This document shows, piece after piece, positions 51,613-62,100 of a stretch of DNA of 64,000 bases. Every line of letters begins with the position of its first letter. The stretch's first letter is position 1. A program made the translations under genes and the position numbers. Under the pieces are notes generated by a model. It had not been told where the DNA came from. It did not search any database and saw only the letters and a list, made by a program, of their open reading frames with translations. This stretch comes from Oreohelix idahoensis (lineage: Eukaryota; Mollusca; Gastropoda; Stylommatophora; Oreohelicidae): contig JAMPIV010009912.1 of NCBI GenBank assembly GCA_024509875.1, positions 124,001 through 188,000 on the forward strand, read 5' to 3'.

Positions 51613-51795
51613 TGTAATATGAATACATTAAAGTACGAACCACACATTGTAATATAATGCGAATCTTGACATGTACGACATTCTGTAAATAAACATGGCT
51701 ACGAATTGAACATGCTTTTACTGAGTCCCTTCTGAAACGTGTGTGCTTGTGTAGATGACGAGGTAATGATTATATACATACATCATAACATTACA
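51613..51795 (+). repeat. 5' LTR (183 bp)
   Basis: I found no difference from the 3' LTR at 54544-54726. TG...CA ends. It contains TGTAAATAAACATGG, a possible polyadenylation region. Confidence 0.92.
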
Positions 51796-51813
51796 TGGTG
51801 GCAGCGGTCGATA
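51796..51813 (+). other. primer-binding site
   Basis: TGGTGGCAGCGGTCGATA lies directly after the 5' LTR. TGG complements a tRNA CCA end. Confidence 0.75.
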
Positions 51814-51888
51814 CCGGACTGACGCAAAACAGCTACACGATAACACGTGAGTACAGTATTCGGCTAATTTTCGTCATCGAAGTCAGCC

Positions 51889-53541
51889 ATGGCGGCGAAA
51901 CAATATCGCAACGCACCGCAAATGAGATTCGCCGGTCAAGACGATAAGAGTGAAGCTTTCTTGTTATGGCGCCAACGCATAGATCTATATTCCAAGACCA
52001 CTGGTCTGGAAGGACAAACCCTAACTCCATATATCCTAGAAGCATTGGACGATGAAGGTTTGAAAATCTACAACAGTTTTGCTACCGCCATGCCGGTTGA
52101 GTCGGCAACCGACCCCGTAGCCATATTGGACGAATTTGAAAAGCGTCTGATCATAAAGCACACAAACTTTAGAGCGGCAAGATTAGAGCTTCACCACCTG
52201 CGACAGAAACGTGGTGAAAGCCTAGATGATTTCTTCACTCGCATTAAGGAGAAAACAAGAGTATGTAAATTTAGCAACGAAGAAGAAAAAGAGCGAATTA
52301 TTGAACAGATTCTTCTTAGCACACCAATGCCAGAGTTCCAGAAATGGCTACTGAGCCAGAGTGATACGCTAACTTTACAACAACTTCTGGATGAAGGCAG
52401 GAAACACGAGGCACAAGCACTAAACATTAAACAAATTCAGCAAGATACAGTAACAGCCCAGGTGGATGCAGTAAAAAGCTATAAACATAAATACAACGAA
52501 GCAACTGGTTCGAAGCAACAAGAAAAACACAACACAAGCAGAGGTGCTGTGTGTAAATGTTGTGGCCTAAACCACATACAAAACCACTGTCCAGCTAAAG
52601 ACTCTACATGTCATTACTGCAGAAAGAGGGGCCACTGGATAAAATTATGTTTCAAGAGGAAACAAGACAGTGCTCAACACAAACTTCACAGCAGAAAGTC
52701 GTCAAAACAAACACACTCTATGATGACTGAGGACCTTGACTCCAGTGAAGAAAGTGATCCTTCCACTTTTGATACTGTGAAGATACTAACTTTCAGTAAT
52801 GAACCAAAGAGAACGCAGGCTTTCTGCAAGGTACAATTCCGAATACCAGGAATTAAAATGCACAAAGAAAGAAACATTCGGTTCAAGATAGACACAGGTG
52901 CCCAAGGTAACACTCTACCCTTAAGAATATTCAGACAGATCATGCCTGACAAGGTGGATGAGCAAGGATTTCCCACAAGGGATGTAAAACGTAGGAGTGG
53001 CAGGACAAAGCTAAGAGCTTACAATGGAACAAGTATAGACTGTTTCGGAGCAGTAACACTTGAATGTTTATACAGAGACTCTGAATGGACATCGTCAACA
53101 TTTTACTTGGTAGATGTTGAAGGACCTGCAATTTTGGGTTTACCAATGTGCGAAAAGCTGAGTGTGGTAACTATTAACAACATTAAAGAGGATATAGGTT
53201 TTGCAGATGCTCTCAGCAGACTACCAAACCCCAACAAGATAACAGATCCTACCCCAAACATCAAAGTTGATTTTGTCAAGTTTAGCGACAATCGGCTTGA
53301 ACACATCAGAGAAGACACGATGAGAGATCCTATCCTTAACTCTCTCAAAGAACTGATATACCATGGATGGCCAAGCTCTATCAGGGAAGTTCCAACACAC
53401 ATCCGTCCATACTACTCGATGAGGGACGAGTTAAGCATCGAAGATGGTCTGATCCTTAAAGGAGATCGCATTGTTGTACCAGAAACACAACGCGATACCA
53501 TCAGACATACCATTGAGCCCTTGGAGCATTATAGGAACTGA
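51889..53541 (+). CDS. gag: gag-protease frame with fused RNase H end, RT deleted (550 aa)
   Basis: The start ATG lies in GCCATGGCG. Residues 1-200 form a retrotransposon gag domain (FLLWRQRIDLYSKTTGLEGQ, HHLRQKRGESLDDFFTRIKE). Two zinc knuckles lie at about 222-254 (CKCCGLNHIQNHC and CHYCRKRGHWIKLC), and the protease DTG at 335-337 (FKIDTGAQGN). After ILGLPMCEKLSVVTINN (about residue 430) the frame jumps to FADALSRLP, the last residues of a gypsy RNase H, so RT and almost all RNase H (about 600-700 residues in relatives) are gone while the frame is kept. A pre-integrase linker follows and the frame ends at 53541. Confidence 0.88.
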   Translation: MAAKQYRNAPQMRFAGQDDKSEAFLLWRQRIDLYSKTTGLEGQTLTPYILEALDDEGLKIYNSFATAMPVESATDPVAILDEFEKRLIIKHTNFRAARLELHHLRQKRGESLDDFFTRIKEKTRVCKFSNEEEKERIIEQILLSTPMPEFQKWLLSQSDTLTLQQLLDEGRKHEAQALNIKQIQQDTVTAQVDAVKSYKHKYNEATGSKQQEKHNTSRGAVCKCCGLNHIQNHCPAKDSTCHYCRKRGHWIKLCFKRKQDSAQHKLHSRKSSKQTHSMMTEDLDSSEESDPSTFDTVKILTFSNEPKRTQAFCKVQFRIPGIKMHKERNIRFKIDTGAQGNTLPLRIFRQIMPDKVDEQGFPTRDVKRRSGRTKLRAYNGTSIDCFGAVTLECLYRDSEWTSSTFYLVDVEGPAILGLPMCEKLSVVTINNIKEDIGFADALSRLPNPNKITDPTPNIKVDFVKFSDNRLEHIREDTMRDPILNSLKELIYHGWPSSIREVPTHIRPYYSMRDELSIEDGLILKGDRIVVPETQRDTIRHTIEPLEHYRN

Positions 53542-54442
53542 TATTTTCTCAATCGACAATAATGACTATCTTATTATTGCTGATTACTACAGCAAATTTC
53601 CCATCATTGAGAAACTTCCACAACCCTCACCATCAGCTGTTATTGCAGACATTACAAAGAAGTATTGCAGCATGTTTGGCATCCCAGATGAAATTAGATC
53701 AGACAACGGTCCACATTTCTCAGGTCAAGCATACAGAAACTTCACTAAGGACTGGAAGATCAAACACACAACATCATCACCTAGATACCCTAAATCTAAT
53801 GGTTTCATTGAGAGACAGATACAAACTATCAAGTCAATCATGAAGAAAACAAGAACAGAGGATGTACACCTAGCACTTTTGAGATGGAGAACAACACCGG
53901 TAGACAGTAAGATCGACAGTCCAGCAGAACTTATGTTTGATAGAAGAATTAAAGACCTCCTACCATCTAAGGTCCACTTCCGTCCACAACATAGAGACAG
54001 CACATATGATCAATTTCAGCATCGTCAGCAAGTTCAGAAATCCAACTATGACAAATGTGCTAAAGACTTACCACCATTATATCCTGGTCAGCATGTGACT
54101 ACCTACAACCACAACAATGACACATGGTCAAAAGCAACAATCATTTCCAGAAACCCTGAACCCAGGAGCTATACTTTAAGACCAGACAGCAGCAGCAACC
54201 TCCTGAGGCGAAACAGAGTGGACATAAGAGAAATCCCACAGAATACAACAGAACAGAGAATTCCCATGTTTTCAACAGACAATGCAGTAACTCCAGACTT
54301 TGGTGCCCCACAAAACCAACAAGCGCCAAGGCCGAAATCACAACCAACTCAAGCTAAACCAGGGACTTCCGCAGAACCACCAGCACTTTACACCACTCGT
54401 TCTGGCCGTACAGTGACACCTCCCAGCCGATACAGACAGTGA
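53471..54442 (+). CDS. integrase catalytic core and C-terminus, zinc domain deleted
   Basis: The frame carries PLSPWSIIGTDIFSIDNNDY (first D), RSDNGPHFSGQAY (second D) and SNGFIERQIQTIK (E), a complete DDE triad. The chromo-less C-terminal region with YPGQHVTTYNHNNDTWSKAT and a TTRSGRTVTPPSRYRQ end follows, typical of Mag-like/K02A2.6 gypsy integrases. The H2C2 domain expected before it is missing: the sequence passes from the pre-integrase linker (VPETQR) straight to PSDIPLSPWS, and this junction also shifts the frame relative to gag-protease. There is no clear initiator. Confidence 0.85.
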   Translation: MLYQKHNAIPSDIPLSPWSIIGTDIFSIDNNDYLIIADYYSKFPIIEKLPQPSPSAVIADITKKYCSMFGIPDEIRSDNGPHFSGQAYRNFTKDWKIKHTTSSPRYPKSNGFIERQIQTIKSIMKKTRTEDVHLALLRWRTTPVDSKIDSPAELMFDRRIKDLLPSKVHFRPQHRDSTYDQFQHRQQVQKSNYDKCAKDLPPLYPGQHVTTYNHNNDTWSKATIISRNPEPRSYTLRPDSSSNLLRRNRVDIREIPQNTTEQRIPMFSTDNAVTPDFGAPQNQQAPRPKSQPTQAKPGTSAEPPALYTTRSGRTVTPPSRYRQ

Positions 54443-54527
54443 CATATATACTCACACTGAGCATTACACATACTTATCCTTTCTCACATGAAACATTTCG
54501 TTGGAAATGTTTGCACACATTTTTTTT

Positions 54528-54543
54528 TTCAAAAAAGGGGGGA
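54528..54543 (+). other. polypurine tract
   Basis: AAAAAAGGGGGGA immediately precedes the 3' LTR, as expected for plus-strand priming. Confidence 0.8.
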
Positions 54544-54726
54544 TGTAATATGAATACATTAAAGTACGAACCACACATTGTAATATAATGCGAATCTTGA
54601 CATGTACGACATTCTGTAAATAAACATGGCTACGAATTGAACATGCTTTTACTGAGTCCCTTCTGAAACGTGTGTGCTTGTGTAGATGACGAGGTAATGA
54701 TTATATACATACATCATAACATTACA
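54544..54726 (+). repeat. 3' LTR (183 bp)
   Basis: It matches the 5' LTR throughout and is followed by the TTGGC target duplication. Confidence 0.92.
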
Positions 54727-55075
54727 TTGGCCTCTTTCAGGACATCCTCATTACTCTGTTTGGCTGTCCATGGTATTTTTAACATTCTTCTGTAAAACCA
54801 CATCTCTGCGGCCTCTACTGCCTTCCCTACTTGTTTACTAAATTATCCATGACTCCCTTCCATATGTCAGGATTGGGTCTATATTACACTGAAGAACTCT
54901 CTTTCTTACTTCCAATAACAAAGAATTGTTGCATAAAATACTCTTCATTTTATAGAATGCTGCTTTTGCCTGAGCTATTCTGCTCTTCACTTCTAAGATG
55001 CATCTTTCATCCCTTGTTTATTAACGTATCTAGGTATTTGAATTTATTGACCTGTTTACTGACTCACGACCAAAA
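54727..55075 (-). mobile_element. minus-strand LINE fragment hosting the LTR element
   Basis: The minus strand reads VNKFKYLDTLINKG, then decayed IL-VKSRIAQAKAAFYKMK-like and EMWFYRRMLK-like blocks, the post-RT region of a LINE. It continues across the LTR element at 51612-51520 with an IRKK...FLGHVM block. So the LTR element inserted into this older LINE. The region 55076-55385 shows nothing recognised. Confidence 0.65.
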
Positions 55076-55385
55076 CAAAAAAAACAACAAACAAAGAAAT
55101 ATTTAAACACGCTAACCTTACTTAATGCTATCAACACTGATATAAAAATAACTCAAATTATGTAACCCAACGGACTTGCCTAATCAGCAACAAATAAGTC
55201 ACAAACATAATTTCTAGCATGTAATCAACAGGAAGCTCCAATGTCACAAAGATAATAGACTAGAGTACGATATGGAACCATTTAAAAGCTGATTGCGCAT
55301 TTGGAATCTTCCCAGACTCTAAAGAGCGCTTCGCCTAAACAGGTAAGAATAAATTGGTACAAAGATACTCCCAAACACCTGTAAT

Positions 55386-55675
55386 CTAGGGAGCCGCGGT
55401 AGCATAGTGGTTAGTGCACTGGCTTCCTAGCGCAGTGGTCTATGGTTCGATCCCCAGATGAGGTGGAAAATTTTTAGGCCACAAACGGCTCCTGGGTCGA
55501 CCCAGCCCCAAATGGGTACCAGAGCTACTCTGGGAAGGTTAAGGCGGCCGGCGTGATGCCGACCACATCACCCCTCGTGTGCCGACGGTCAAGATAATAT
55601 GGACCTAACACCATATTCCCAATATGCCTCAATGGGCGTGTAATGGGTTCCTTTACCTTTACCTTTTTTACCTGT
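55386..55675 (+). mobile_element. SINE family B, full copy with pol III promoter
   Basis: The head GGGAGCCGCGGTAGCATAGT, GGTTAGTGCACTGG (A box) and TGGTTCGATCCCCAG (B box) is tRNA-like. The body carries CGGCTCCTGGGTCGACCCAG, CAAATGGGTACC and a 3' part shared with 2050-2185. It ends in a TTTACC repeat. A minus-strand relative lies at 56960-57222. Confidence 0.8.
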
Positions 55676-55859
55676 AATCTAGTTGGTAATCTTTACCTGT
55701 GGTGACAGTTATATTGTTCTACAGTAAATTTCCGAAATGTGCGATTAATTTATTCCACACAAAGATCGCATTAATTGAACTCTCACTTTAGAAGTTATAT
55801 TTTAACATGACTACCGTACTCATCGGGATTTTCTTATGGGGCACGGAAACAACACGGCA

Positions 55860-56010
55860 GCTGGGCACCTTGCAGGAAAACCTGCACAAGGATTCACATG
55901 ATCTTGCAGCAGTGGTGACAGTCGTAATTGGTTTGACATAGTGAGATAACCAGCCCCACGCACACCCTCTGACTGGTCGTCGAGTACGATATGCCGGAGG
56001 GGGCCAGTAA
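55860..56010 (+). repeat. dispersed repeat E, copy 1
   Basis: GGAAAACCTGCACAAGGATT, TTGCAGCAGTGGT and CAGCCCCACGCACACCCTCT match the order of blocks at 60820-60990 (GGAAACCTGCACAAAGCAT, TTACAGCAGTGGT, CAGTCTCATGCACACGCTCA). It is likely another SINE-size element. A C17/A13 homopolymer pair follows at 56027-56057. Confidence 0.6.
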
Positions 56011-56057
56011 TATTTTCCCCCCCCCCCCCCCCCCAAAAAAAAAAAAACTAGGTGGGG

Positions 56058-56959
56058 TTTATATTTACAAACTGAAGCCTGAATTGTGATGTCGTTACCG
56101 GTACCTCCCAACAAAAATTATTAATACCTTTTTCGACGAATTTTCCAACTCAAAATAACACTTTTCTTTTACATAGACGCACAAAAACAATCAATAAATG
56201 AATGTCAGATGTAAATAAACTGTTTTAAAACAATGACAATACAGCAGTTTTAGCGCAGTAATTTATTAGACAAGAGATCTGTAAACAAGCCTCTATTTCA
56301 GATTTCGTCACCAACGTTAGCGGTATCAAAGTCAGGGGCGAGCACTTCAATTAGTGAAAGTGCTTCACGCGGTTGGGTATGTGACTAGGCAGTTTTAAAA
56401 CATTTAGATCGGTTGGGAAACGTCTTCAGTGTCAGCGCTATCTTTGGTTGTTTCGTTTGTTTCGTTTTTTCCACCACAAATTTTGCTGCTATGGCCACTA
56501 TCTTTCTGACTGCAGCTTGAACGTATGAACTCCTATCTCTACAGAGTTCTTAATCCCCTTTCATTTCAACGGCTTGTTTTTTCTAGCAGGAGAACTCGAG
56601 GATCTCTTGTTTGGAGTAAGTATTTAAAGAATGTGTACGAAGATAAAATCTATAGAAAATACACCAATGTTCTGTAACGCTAGAAGATGATTTCAAATTA
56701 GCGCTCACAATGTTCGCATGTGCATATGGGATTGGAGATTCATGGCGCATGTACGTGGTACAGGTTGTACTTGGGATGGGGGATGGAAAAGACCGCGCCG
56801 AGTTACAATAGAAAGTGGTTGCACTTTTCATGTTAGCGTTTTTCAAAGCAGGATTAGTCTTCTTTTTTTTTTCCCCGTACGCCCGCTAATACTCGAGGCG
56901 AAATCTCAGGTTATTATTTATGTCTAACCTGACATTGATTTTACGTGAGTATCCCTTTT
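56058..56959. other. intergenic, nothing recognised
   Basis: No domain-bearing frame, repeat or RNA is supported in this stretch. Confidence 0.45.
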
Positions 56960-57222
56960 TTCTTGTACAGAGACAGGTGTCCCTCGCCATTCAAGCAAAT
57001 ACTCTCCGATTTCGGAGGTACCCATTAGAGCTGGGTCAGCTCAGGAGCCGCCAATCCCTGGTCGACGACACTGCTTCAAATGTACTCGCCAGGTCTCGAG
57101 TTAATCCAGTCCAAATCCCGGTCGACGAAAAATCCTCAAATGCCGTCACCCGGGTTTGATCCTGGATCACCCGGTCGCCAGAGCGGTGTGGTAATCACTA
57201 CGCTAGCGCGGCTCCCACGGGA
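56960..57222 (-). mobile_element. SINE family B copy, minus strand
   Basis: The minus strand starts GTGGGAGCCGCGCTAGCGTA, has the B-box-like GGATCAAACCCGG and the body CGGCTCCTGAGCTGACCCAG and AATGGGTACCTCC. The head matches 55386 well, and an internal GTCGACC...GG segment is duplicated. Confidence 0.65.
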
Positions 57223-57224
57223 TT

Positions 57225-57460
57225 AGTCTGACTGGATAAGCGGTTAGAGGCTAACTTCTCACTGCAAAGTTACCTGGTTCCCGGATGTAAATCTGGTAGC
57301 ATTACGCTACAGTCTTTCCAGCTGTAAATTGATATCCGGCAAAGTCAGCGAGTAATGGAACTGGTAAACTCCATCTTAATAAAGCTGGACCCAGCATAGT
57401 CAAGTCTCTAACCCTTCACACCCCTACGACAGTTTCTGCTATAGAACTACTTTTGCCTTT
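57225..57460 (+). mobile_element. SINE family C copy
   Basis: Blocks GGATAAGCGGTTAGAGGC, CCAGCTGTAAATTGATATCC, GGAACTGGTAAACTCCA, AGCTGGACC and CACCCCTACGACAGTTTCTG correspond in order to those at 63700-63945. The head resembles a tRNA (A box GGATAAGCGGTTAGAGG). Confidence 0.65.
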
Positions 57461-58234
57461 TTGCATTTACATTTTGGGAAAAAGTCCAGCATTTTGACAG
57501 TTGCATGATTCTCAACAAGAAGTATCTAATATTATTTATGCTTTCTTTCGAAGTCATGCAGGCTAAGTGACAACAACTACAGTTCTTTAAAACCATGGCA
57601 TCATTTGTTCAAATGTTCATTTATTCAATCTCAAAAGATGTTTGTGAATGGAAAATGAAATTTGTTTGACTACAAAAGACAAATTTGACCTGATGTCATC
57701 AAGACTGCATTTGTTGAGATGTTCCCAATTGTCACTTTCATTAAAACGCTGGTTTAGAGAATAAAATAATAACAGGGGAAGGAAAGAACATTGGAAAAAA
57801 TACTAGGAAAGTCCAGTTTATAGAAGACATAAGAAATAGAGAGAAAAAAACTATAAGCTGCTAGACAAGAGATCAAACAATTCAAAGAGAAAGTAAAGAA
57901 AACAAACTAACAGAACACCTAAGACAGAGCACACCACAGATCTGGTGTTGATGATTGATGCGTCAGAGTAATAACGAGTAAGAACAATAATAGTAACGCA
58001 TCGGTAGAGAAATATTTCATCCAAAATTGAACAACTTCCCACATTAAGTTCAGATTTCAAATTTAGCTCTATACGCACAAATGAAAAACTGTACCGCTCA
58101 AGGAAAGGGCAATAATCCACATTAGCTGCTCACGCGGAAACAAGGAGTGTCATTCCTTGACGACAATTTTTCAGAGAAAGGTATCAAGCCTGACAAGGCA
58201 GTATGTGTTTTAACCGTGCCATCATGCCAGAGGT
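57461..58234. other. intergenic, nothing recognised
   Basis: AT-rich sequence with no supported feature. Confidence 0.45.
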
Positions 58235-58410
58235 GGTAAATAAATAAATATAGGTAAATAACAGCAACTTGTTGGATGACATAAAGGACGACACCAGAGA
58301 ACAGAAAAGAAATATAAGTAATTGGCTTACCAGTAATCGAACTTAAGACCATCCAAACGGCGCCATCGCCCTGCTGTGAAAGTAAGTCGTGAAAAGACAC
58401 ATAGCCAATT
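58235..58410 (-). mobile_element. SINE family D copy
   Basis: The minus strand has AGGGCGATGGCGCCGTTTGG, ATGGTCTTAAGTTCGATTAC and a TATTTCTTTTCTGTT body. These correspond to GAGACCATCGCGCCGTTCGC, ATGGCCCTGGGTTCGATTCG and a TTTTTCTGTT body at 60585-60740. The B box is GGTTCGATTC-like. Confidence 0.55.
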
Positions 58411-58589
58411 TTGCATCCCAGAAAAAAGTGCTTCATTGACCGGGGTCGTTCTCATATGTACACAACTACGGTATATAGGAGCCGTGAGCGACTCAGACAT
58501 TTAAATACTTCATCACTAATAACTTTCCTATCAGCAAGTATAGATCAAATAAAGGCCGAAATACTTGTTGATGGGGAAGACGTCGATCA

Positions 58590-58790
58590 CATGTGTCGCG
58601 GGTTGTCTCCTCTCCTCTGCGGTAGTGGTCCAATAATAACCAAAATTCGAGTAAAGGTAATGAGTTTTTTTTACAAAGGTAGCAACCTTCGCTCAAGATT
58701 ACTCTTGGCAAAGATATAAATAGAAGGTTAGTGCTTCTATTTTAGGAAGTCTCACAGGGATTTATAGAATGGCAAGTATAACAACTGAGC
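58590..58790 (+). mobile_element. RNase H-LINE scrap
   Basis: CTCTGCGGTAGTGGTCCAAT, AAAGGT...CTTCGC and CAAGATTACTCTTGGCA recur in order at 35425-35515 in the RNase H-LINE fragment. The coding frame is decayed. Confidence 0.55.
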
Positions 58791-60029
58791 CATCTAATTT
58801 TGTTATAAACTTTGTATTCTCCGCTCATTTCTACGAGAGATATATGTTTTGACTTGTATTAATAGAGCCCCCAGCTGAAGGTAGTTCAGCAAATTATTAA
58901 TTCGATGTGAATCTACCCATCACCCTGAACTTTTGACATTGACCATATAAGGTATTGTACTAAGTGTTATATTTACCGGAACAATTATGTCATATTCCTT
59001 GTCCTAATTCCACAATCGTGTTAAGAGACCTGGTGTCCAGATTGTTACAGTCAAGCTAACCTTGGAAGTTTCATTTGTATGTACATCATGCCCTCATGCA
59101 ATCTTTAATTCACCGTCTTCAACCAGACTGATTGGAAATCCTTAGGTCTTAATACCTCATTGCTGATAAATATGCTATCAGACTATCGTCTTGAGTTTAT
59201 CTAACAAACATCCCAGACTTGACGGAAGCAATACTTGCTTATCTATCAATAGCGCGTCCGTATAGACAATAAGCTGGCGACAGACGATAGAACAAATGTT
59301 GACTTAATCGTATTGTTTTCACTTGGCTAGCGATGACCGTCTACAATTAGAAACATAAATATGGCCTGTGCCGTCAAGCCTAAAACGTGTGATTTGTCGA
59401 GGTGTGTCCTACCGAGGATAAGATAATATCGGTAGACGAATGTGTAAAAGTAAAATAATGACCGGATGAAGAGAAAAAACAAAGGAATGATCGAATGAAT
59501 ACTGACGGAGAGGAGTGTAGATAGAAAAATTGGACGAACGTATAAGAAGTTTTTCGTCACAGCGTGGATCGCTGAGAGATTATAGGTGGACCGCCTAACA
59601 TATAAGAATGTTGAATTTTTTCTAAATCTTGAACTGAATCTTTTATTTTTAATGGTATAACATTTATCGTACTGAAAATTTGAGAACTTAGTTAAGGTGA
59701 TGCAGTGAAACCGGTCGTCATATTGACGTCCGTGCTGTTACATCTTTTGTAACACTAGTACTTCAGTGTTATATGTATGTTTGAATTTGTGTTTAAAATT
59801 GTCTTTTTTTTTTCTTGTGCATGCACATTTTGTTGGATCTTCAATTAATAAACAATGTTGTTTGCCATAAATGTATTCTTAATTTTACACTCGTCTGCAG
59901 TTATTTTATTATTTACAGTTGAAAAGTTGTAAAATTACCTACCTACCATGAAAATCCGTGTTTGGTAGACCTCATTGAAAAGTAGATCTTGGCACACTAA
60001 AGTGTACATAGACCTACCGTTTGATATAC
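58791..60029. other. intergenic, nothing recognised
   Basis: It contains TTAATAAACAATG and AATAAA-like words around 59845, but no gene that would use them is visible. It may include the 5' region of the gene starting at 60440. Confidence 0.4.
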
Positions 60030-60425
60030 CTTTTTAAAATTTGTATCGGTGCCGTCACAACGTAACTTTTTTTTTTTTTTAAACTGTGACGTCATGATAT
60101 GTGTGACGTCTTCACAAAGCTTTTTAAAGTGTGACGTCATGGCATGAGTGTTTTTCAACTGTAACGTCATAACATAAATTTTTCTTTAAGAAACTGTGAC
60201 GTCATAAGATAACTTTTTAACGGTGACGTCATAACATAACTTTTTAAACTGTGGCGTCATATAACTTTTTTCAACTGTGACGTCATAACAATTTTTGCGG
60301 TGACGTCATAACAGCACCTTTTTTAAACTGTGACATCATGACATAACTATGTTTTAGATGTGCCGTTATAACATAGCTGTTTTTTTTTAAACTGTACCAT
60401 CATGACATAACTATTTTCTTGTTCT
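60030..60425 (+). promoter_or_regulatory. degenerate tandem repeat with six perfect CRE sites (TGACGTCA)
   Basis: Irregular ~30-45-bp units of the type AACTGTGACGTCATAACATA plus a T-run contain TGACGTCA at 60087, 60132, 60197, 60224, 60278 and 60301. One-base variants are at 60104, 60162, 60252 and 60331. TGACGTCA is the palindromic CREB/ATF-type binding site. The array ends at the splice acceptor of the exon at 60431, so it lies in the intron or leader just upstream of a start codon. A regulatory role is inference; it could be a neutral minisatellite. Confidence 0.55.
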
Positions 60426-60430
60426 CACAG

Positions 60431-60492
60431 GCAGACAAAATGCGCGCGCTGTTTATTCTTACCGTGGCAATAGCCACAGCATGTGCTAACAA
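60431..60492 (+). CDS. first coding exon of a secreted protein gene (signal peptide); CDS from 60440
   Basis: The acceptor CTTGTTCTCACAG (AG at 60429-60430) is followed by GCAGACAAA and the ATG at 60440. The exon encodes MRALFILTVAIATACANK up to a GTGAGT donor at 60493, breaking the last codon after two bases. Met, a basic residue, a hydrophobic core and small residues (ACA) at the end form a classic secretory signal peptide with cleavage likely after ACA. The acceptor means an untranslated exon lies upstream. No following exon is seen in the window, so the mature protein is unknown. Confidence 0.65.
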
Positions 60493-60584
60493 GTGAGTAC
60501 ATTTTTAATTTTCTGGAATGTTCTATTTAACAGTGACGACCTTGTTTTTTAGTTGTCACACCCAGCAGTTAATAATAAACATAA

Positions 60585-60740
60585 ATTAGTACCCTGCAAG
60601 CGATTGTAAGAAATATAGAAGTAGAAAAGTAGACAACAGAAAAATAACAGATAGACGAATCGAACCCAGGGCCATGCGAACGGCGCGATGGTCTCGCTGC
60701 GGGAGTGAAGTAGATGTGCAAGCTACATGTATCATCTGTG
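60585..60740 (-). mobile_element. SINE family D copy
   Basis: It is the counterpart of 58235-58410. It has the B-box-like GGGTTCGATTCG on the minus strand and lies in the intron after the signal-peptide exon. A short (ATC)n run follows at 60761-60783. Confidence 0.55.
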
Positions 60741-60819
60741 GTCGCACATGAGAAACAAATAGATCATCATCATCATCATCATCTCTTTCCTTGACGCTCC
60801 TTACAGAAATATGATGCCT

Positions 60820-60990
60820 TGCAGGAAACCTGCACAAAGCATCTTACAGCAGTGGTTTTTGTAACCATTGGTTTTACAATTTACGTTCATGTGTTTGTGG
60901 TTTCTATAGCAACTGTTCTTACATGATAAGACTGCCAGTCTCATGCACACGCTCACGGTAATAGCCTCATACGACATGCCTAAGTGAGCA
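60820..60990 (+). repeat. dispersed repeat E, copy 2
   Basis: Blocks shared with 55860-56010 appear in the same order and orientation, with an insertion of about 30 bp in the middle. Confidence 0.55.
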
Positions 60991-61431
60991 GTTGTTCTCT
61001 TCTTTCTCTTTCCTCAGTGACCCCCGAGGAATACACGGGGCACAATGTATAAACTATTTATATATCATGTATAAACTATTTATATATCATGTATAAACTA
61101 TTTATATATAATGTATCAACTATTTATATATCATGTATAAACTATTTATATATCATGTATAAACTATTTATATATCATGTATAAACTATTTATATATAAT
61201 GTATCAACTATTTATATATCATGTATAAACTATTTATATATCATGTATAAACTATTTATATATCATGTATAAACTATTTATGTATAATGTATCAACTATT
61301 TATGTATAATGTATCAACTATTTATGTATAATGTATCAACTATTTATGTATAATGTATCAACTATTTATATATCATGTATAAACTATTTATATATCATGT
61401 ATAAACTATTTATATATCATGTATAAACTAT

Positions 61432-62100
61432 TTCTAACGAGACCTTTGATATCATCTTGAACGGGGAAAAACTACAGAAAGTTGAAAGTTTCAATTATTT
61501 AGGCAGTAAAATGACTCAGGATGGTGACACAACAAGAGAAATCCATACTAGAATTGCTTTGGCAGCTAGCGCCTTCAATAGATTATCTAACATTTGGAAA
61601 TTACGATCATTGAATATACATACCAAGCTTCGTCTGTTTAATTCAAATGTTATCTCAGTGTTAACATACGGCTGTGAGAGTTGGAAAATAACAAAATCAT
61701 TGGAGAACAAGCTGAATACATTCGAGAACAAATGTCTTAGAAAACTCATGAACATCAGTTGGAAAGAATTCAAGACTAATCGACAAATAAGAGAAGACTC
61801 TAGGCAGAAATATGTCTCCGACTATATAAGGAAAAGACGATGGTCATATATCGGTCATGTCCTACGAATGCAAAACAACAGAATACCACTACAGGCGCTC
61901 ACTTGGGTTCCTGAGGGTAAGCGGAAAAAAGGAAGACCAAAAGAAACACTCAGAAGAACAATAATAAGAGAAGGAAGAACGTTGGGCCTAAATAATGTGC
62001 AAGAGCTAAGAGGAGTGGCGTCACAACGAACAACCTGGAGAGCACTGGTTTCTGCCTTATGCGCCGTGTTTGGCGCTTAAAGAATTTATTATTATTATTA
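61432..62100 (+). mobile_element. LINE C-terminal fragment in satellite, (ATT)n tail
   Basis: An open frame of 207 residues begins in the RT thumb (NGEKLQKVESFNYLGSKMTQ, LRLFNSNVISVLTYGCESWK). It continues through RKRRWSYIGHVLRMQNNRIP, EGKRKKGRPKETLRRTIIRE and TTWRALVSALCAVFGA to a stop, then ends in TTATTATTATT. It is intact over this length, so young, but 5'-truncated. Confidence 0.88.

Larger units (their letters stand above)
51613..54726 (+). mobile_element. internally deleted gypsy-type LTR retrotransposon (3.1 kb), TSD TTGGC
   Basis: Identical 183-bp LTRs (51613-51795, 54544-54726; TGTAATATG...AACATTACA) are flanked by TTGGC on both sides (51608-51612, 54727-54731). A primer-binding site and a polypurine tract are present. 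Gag and protease are retained, but RT and most of RNase H, and separately the integrase zinc domain, are deleted. Identical LTRs indicate very recent insertion, so mobilisation in trans is likely. Confidence 0.92.

Noticed and set aside
55386..55460. True tRNA gene at the tRNA-like heads (also 63700, 57225, 7460)
   Set aside because: A and B boxes are present but no complete cloverleaf with acceptor stem pairing is evident, and each is followed by a SINE body shared with other copies.
60440..60492. Naming the signal-peptide gene (for example as a protease or a venom-type peptide)
   Set aside because: A signal peptide alone does not identify the mature protein, and no further exon is visible.
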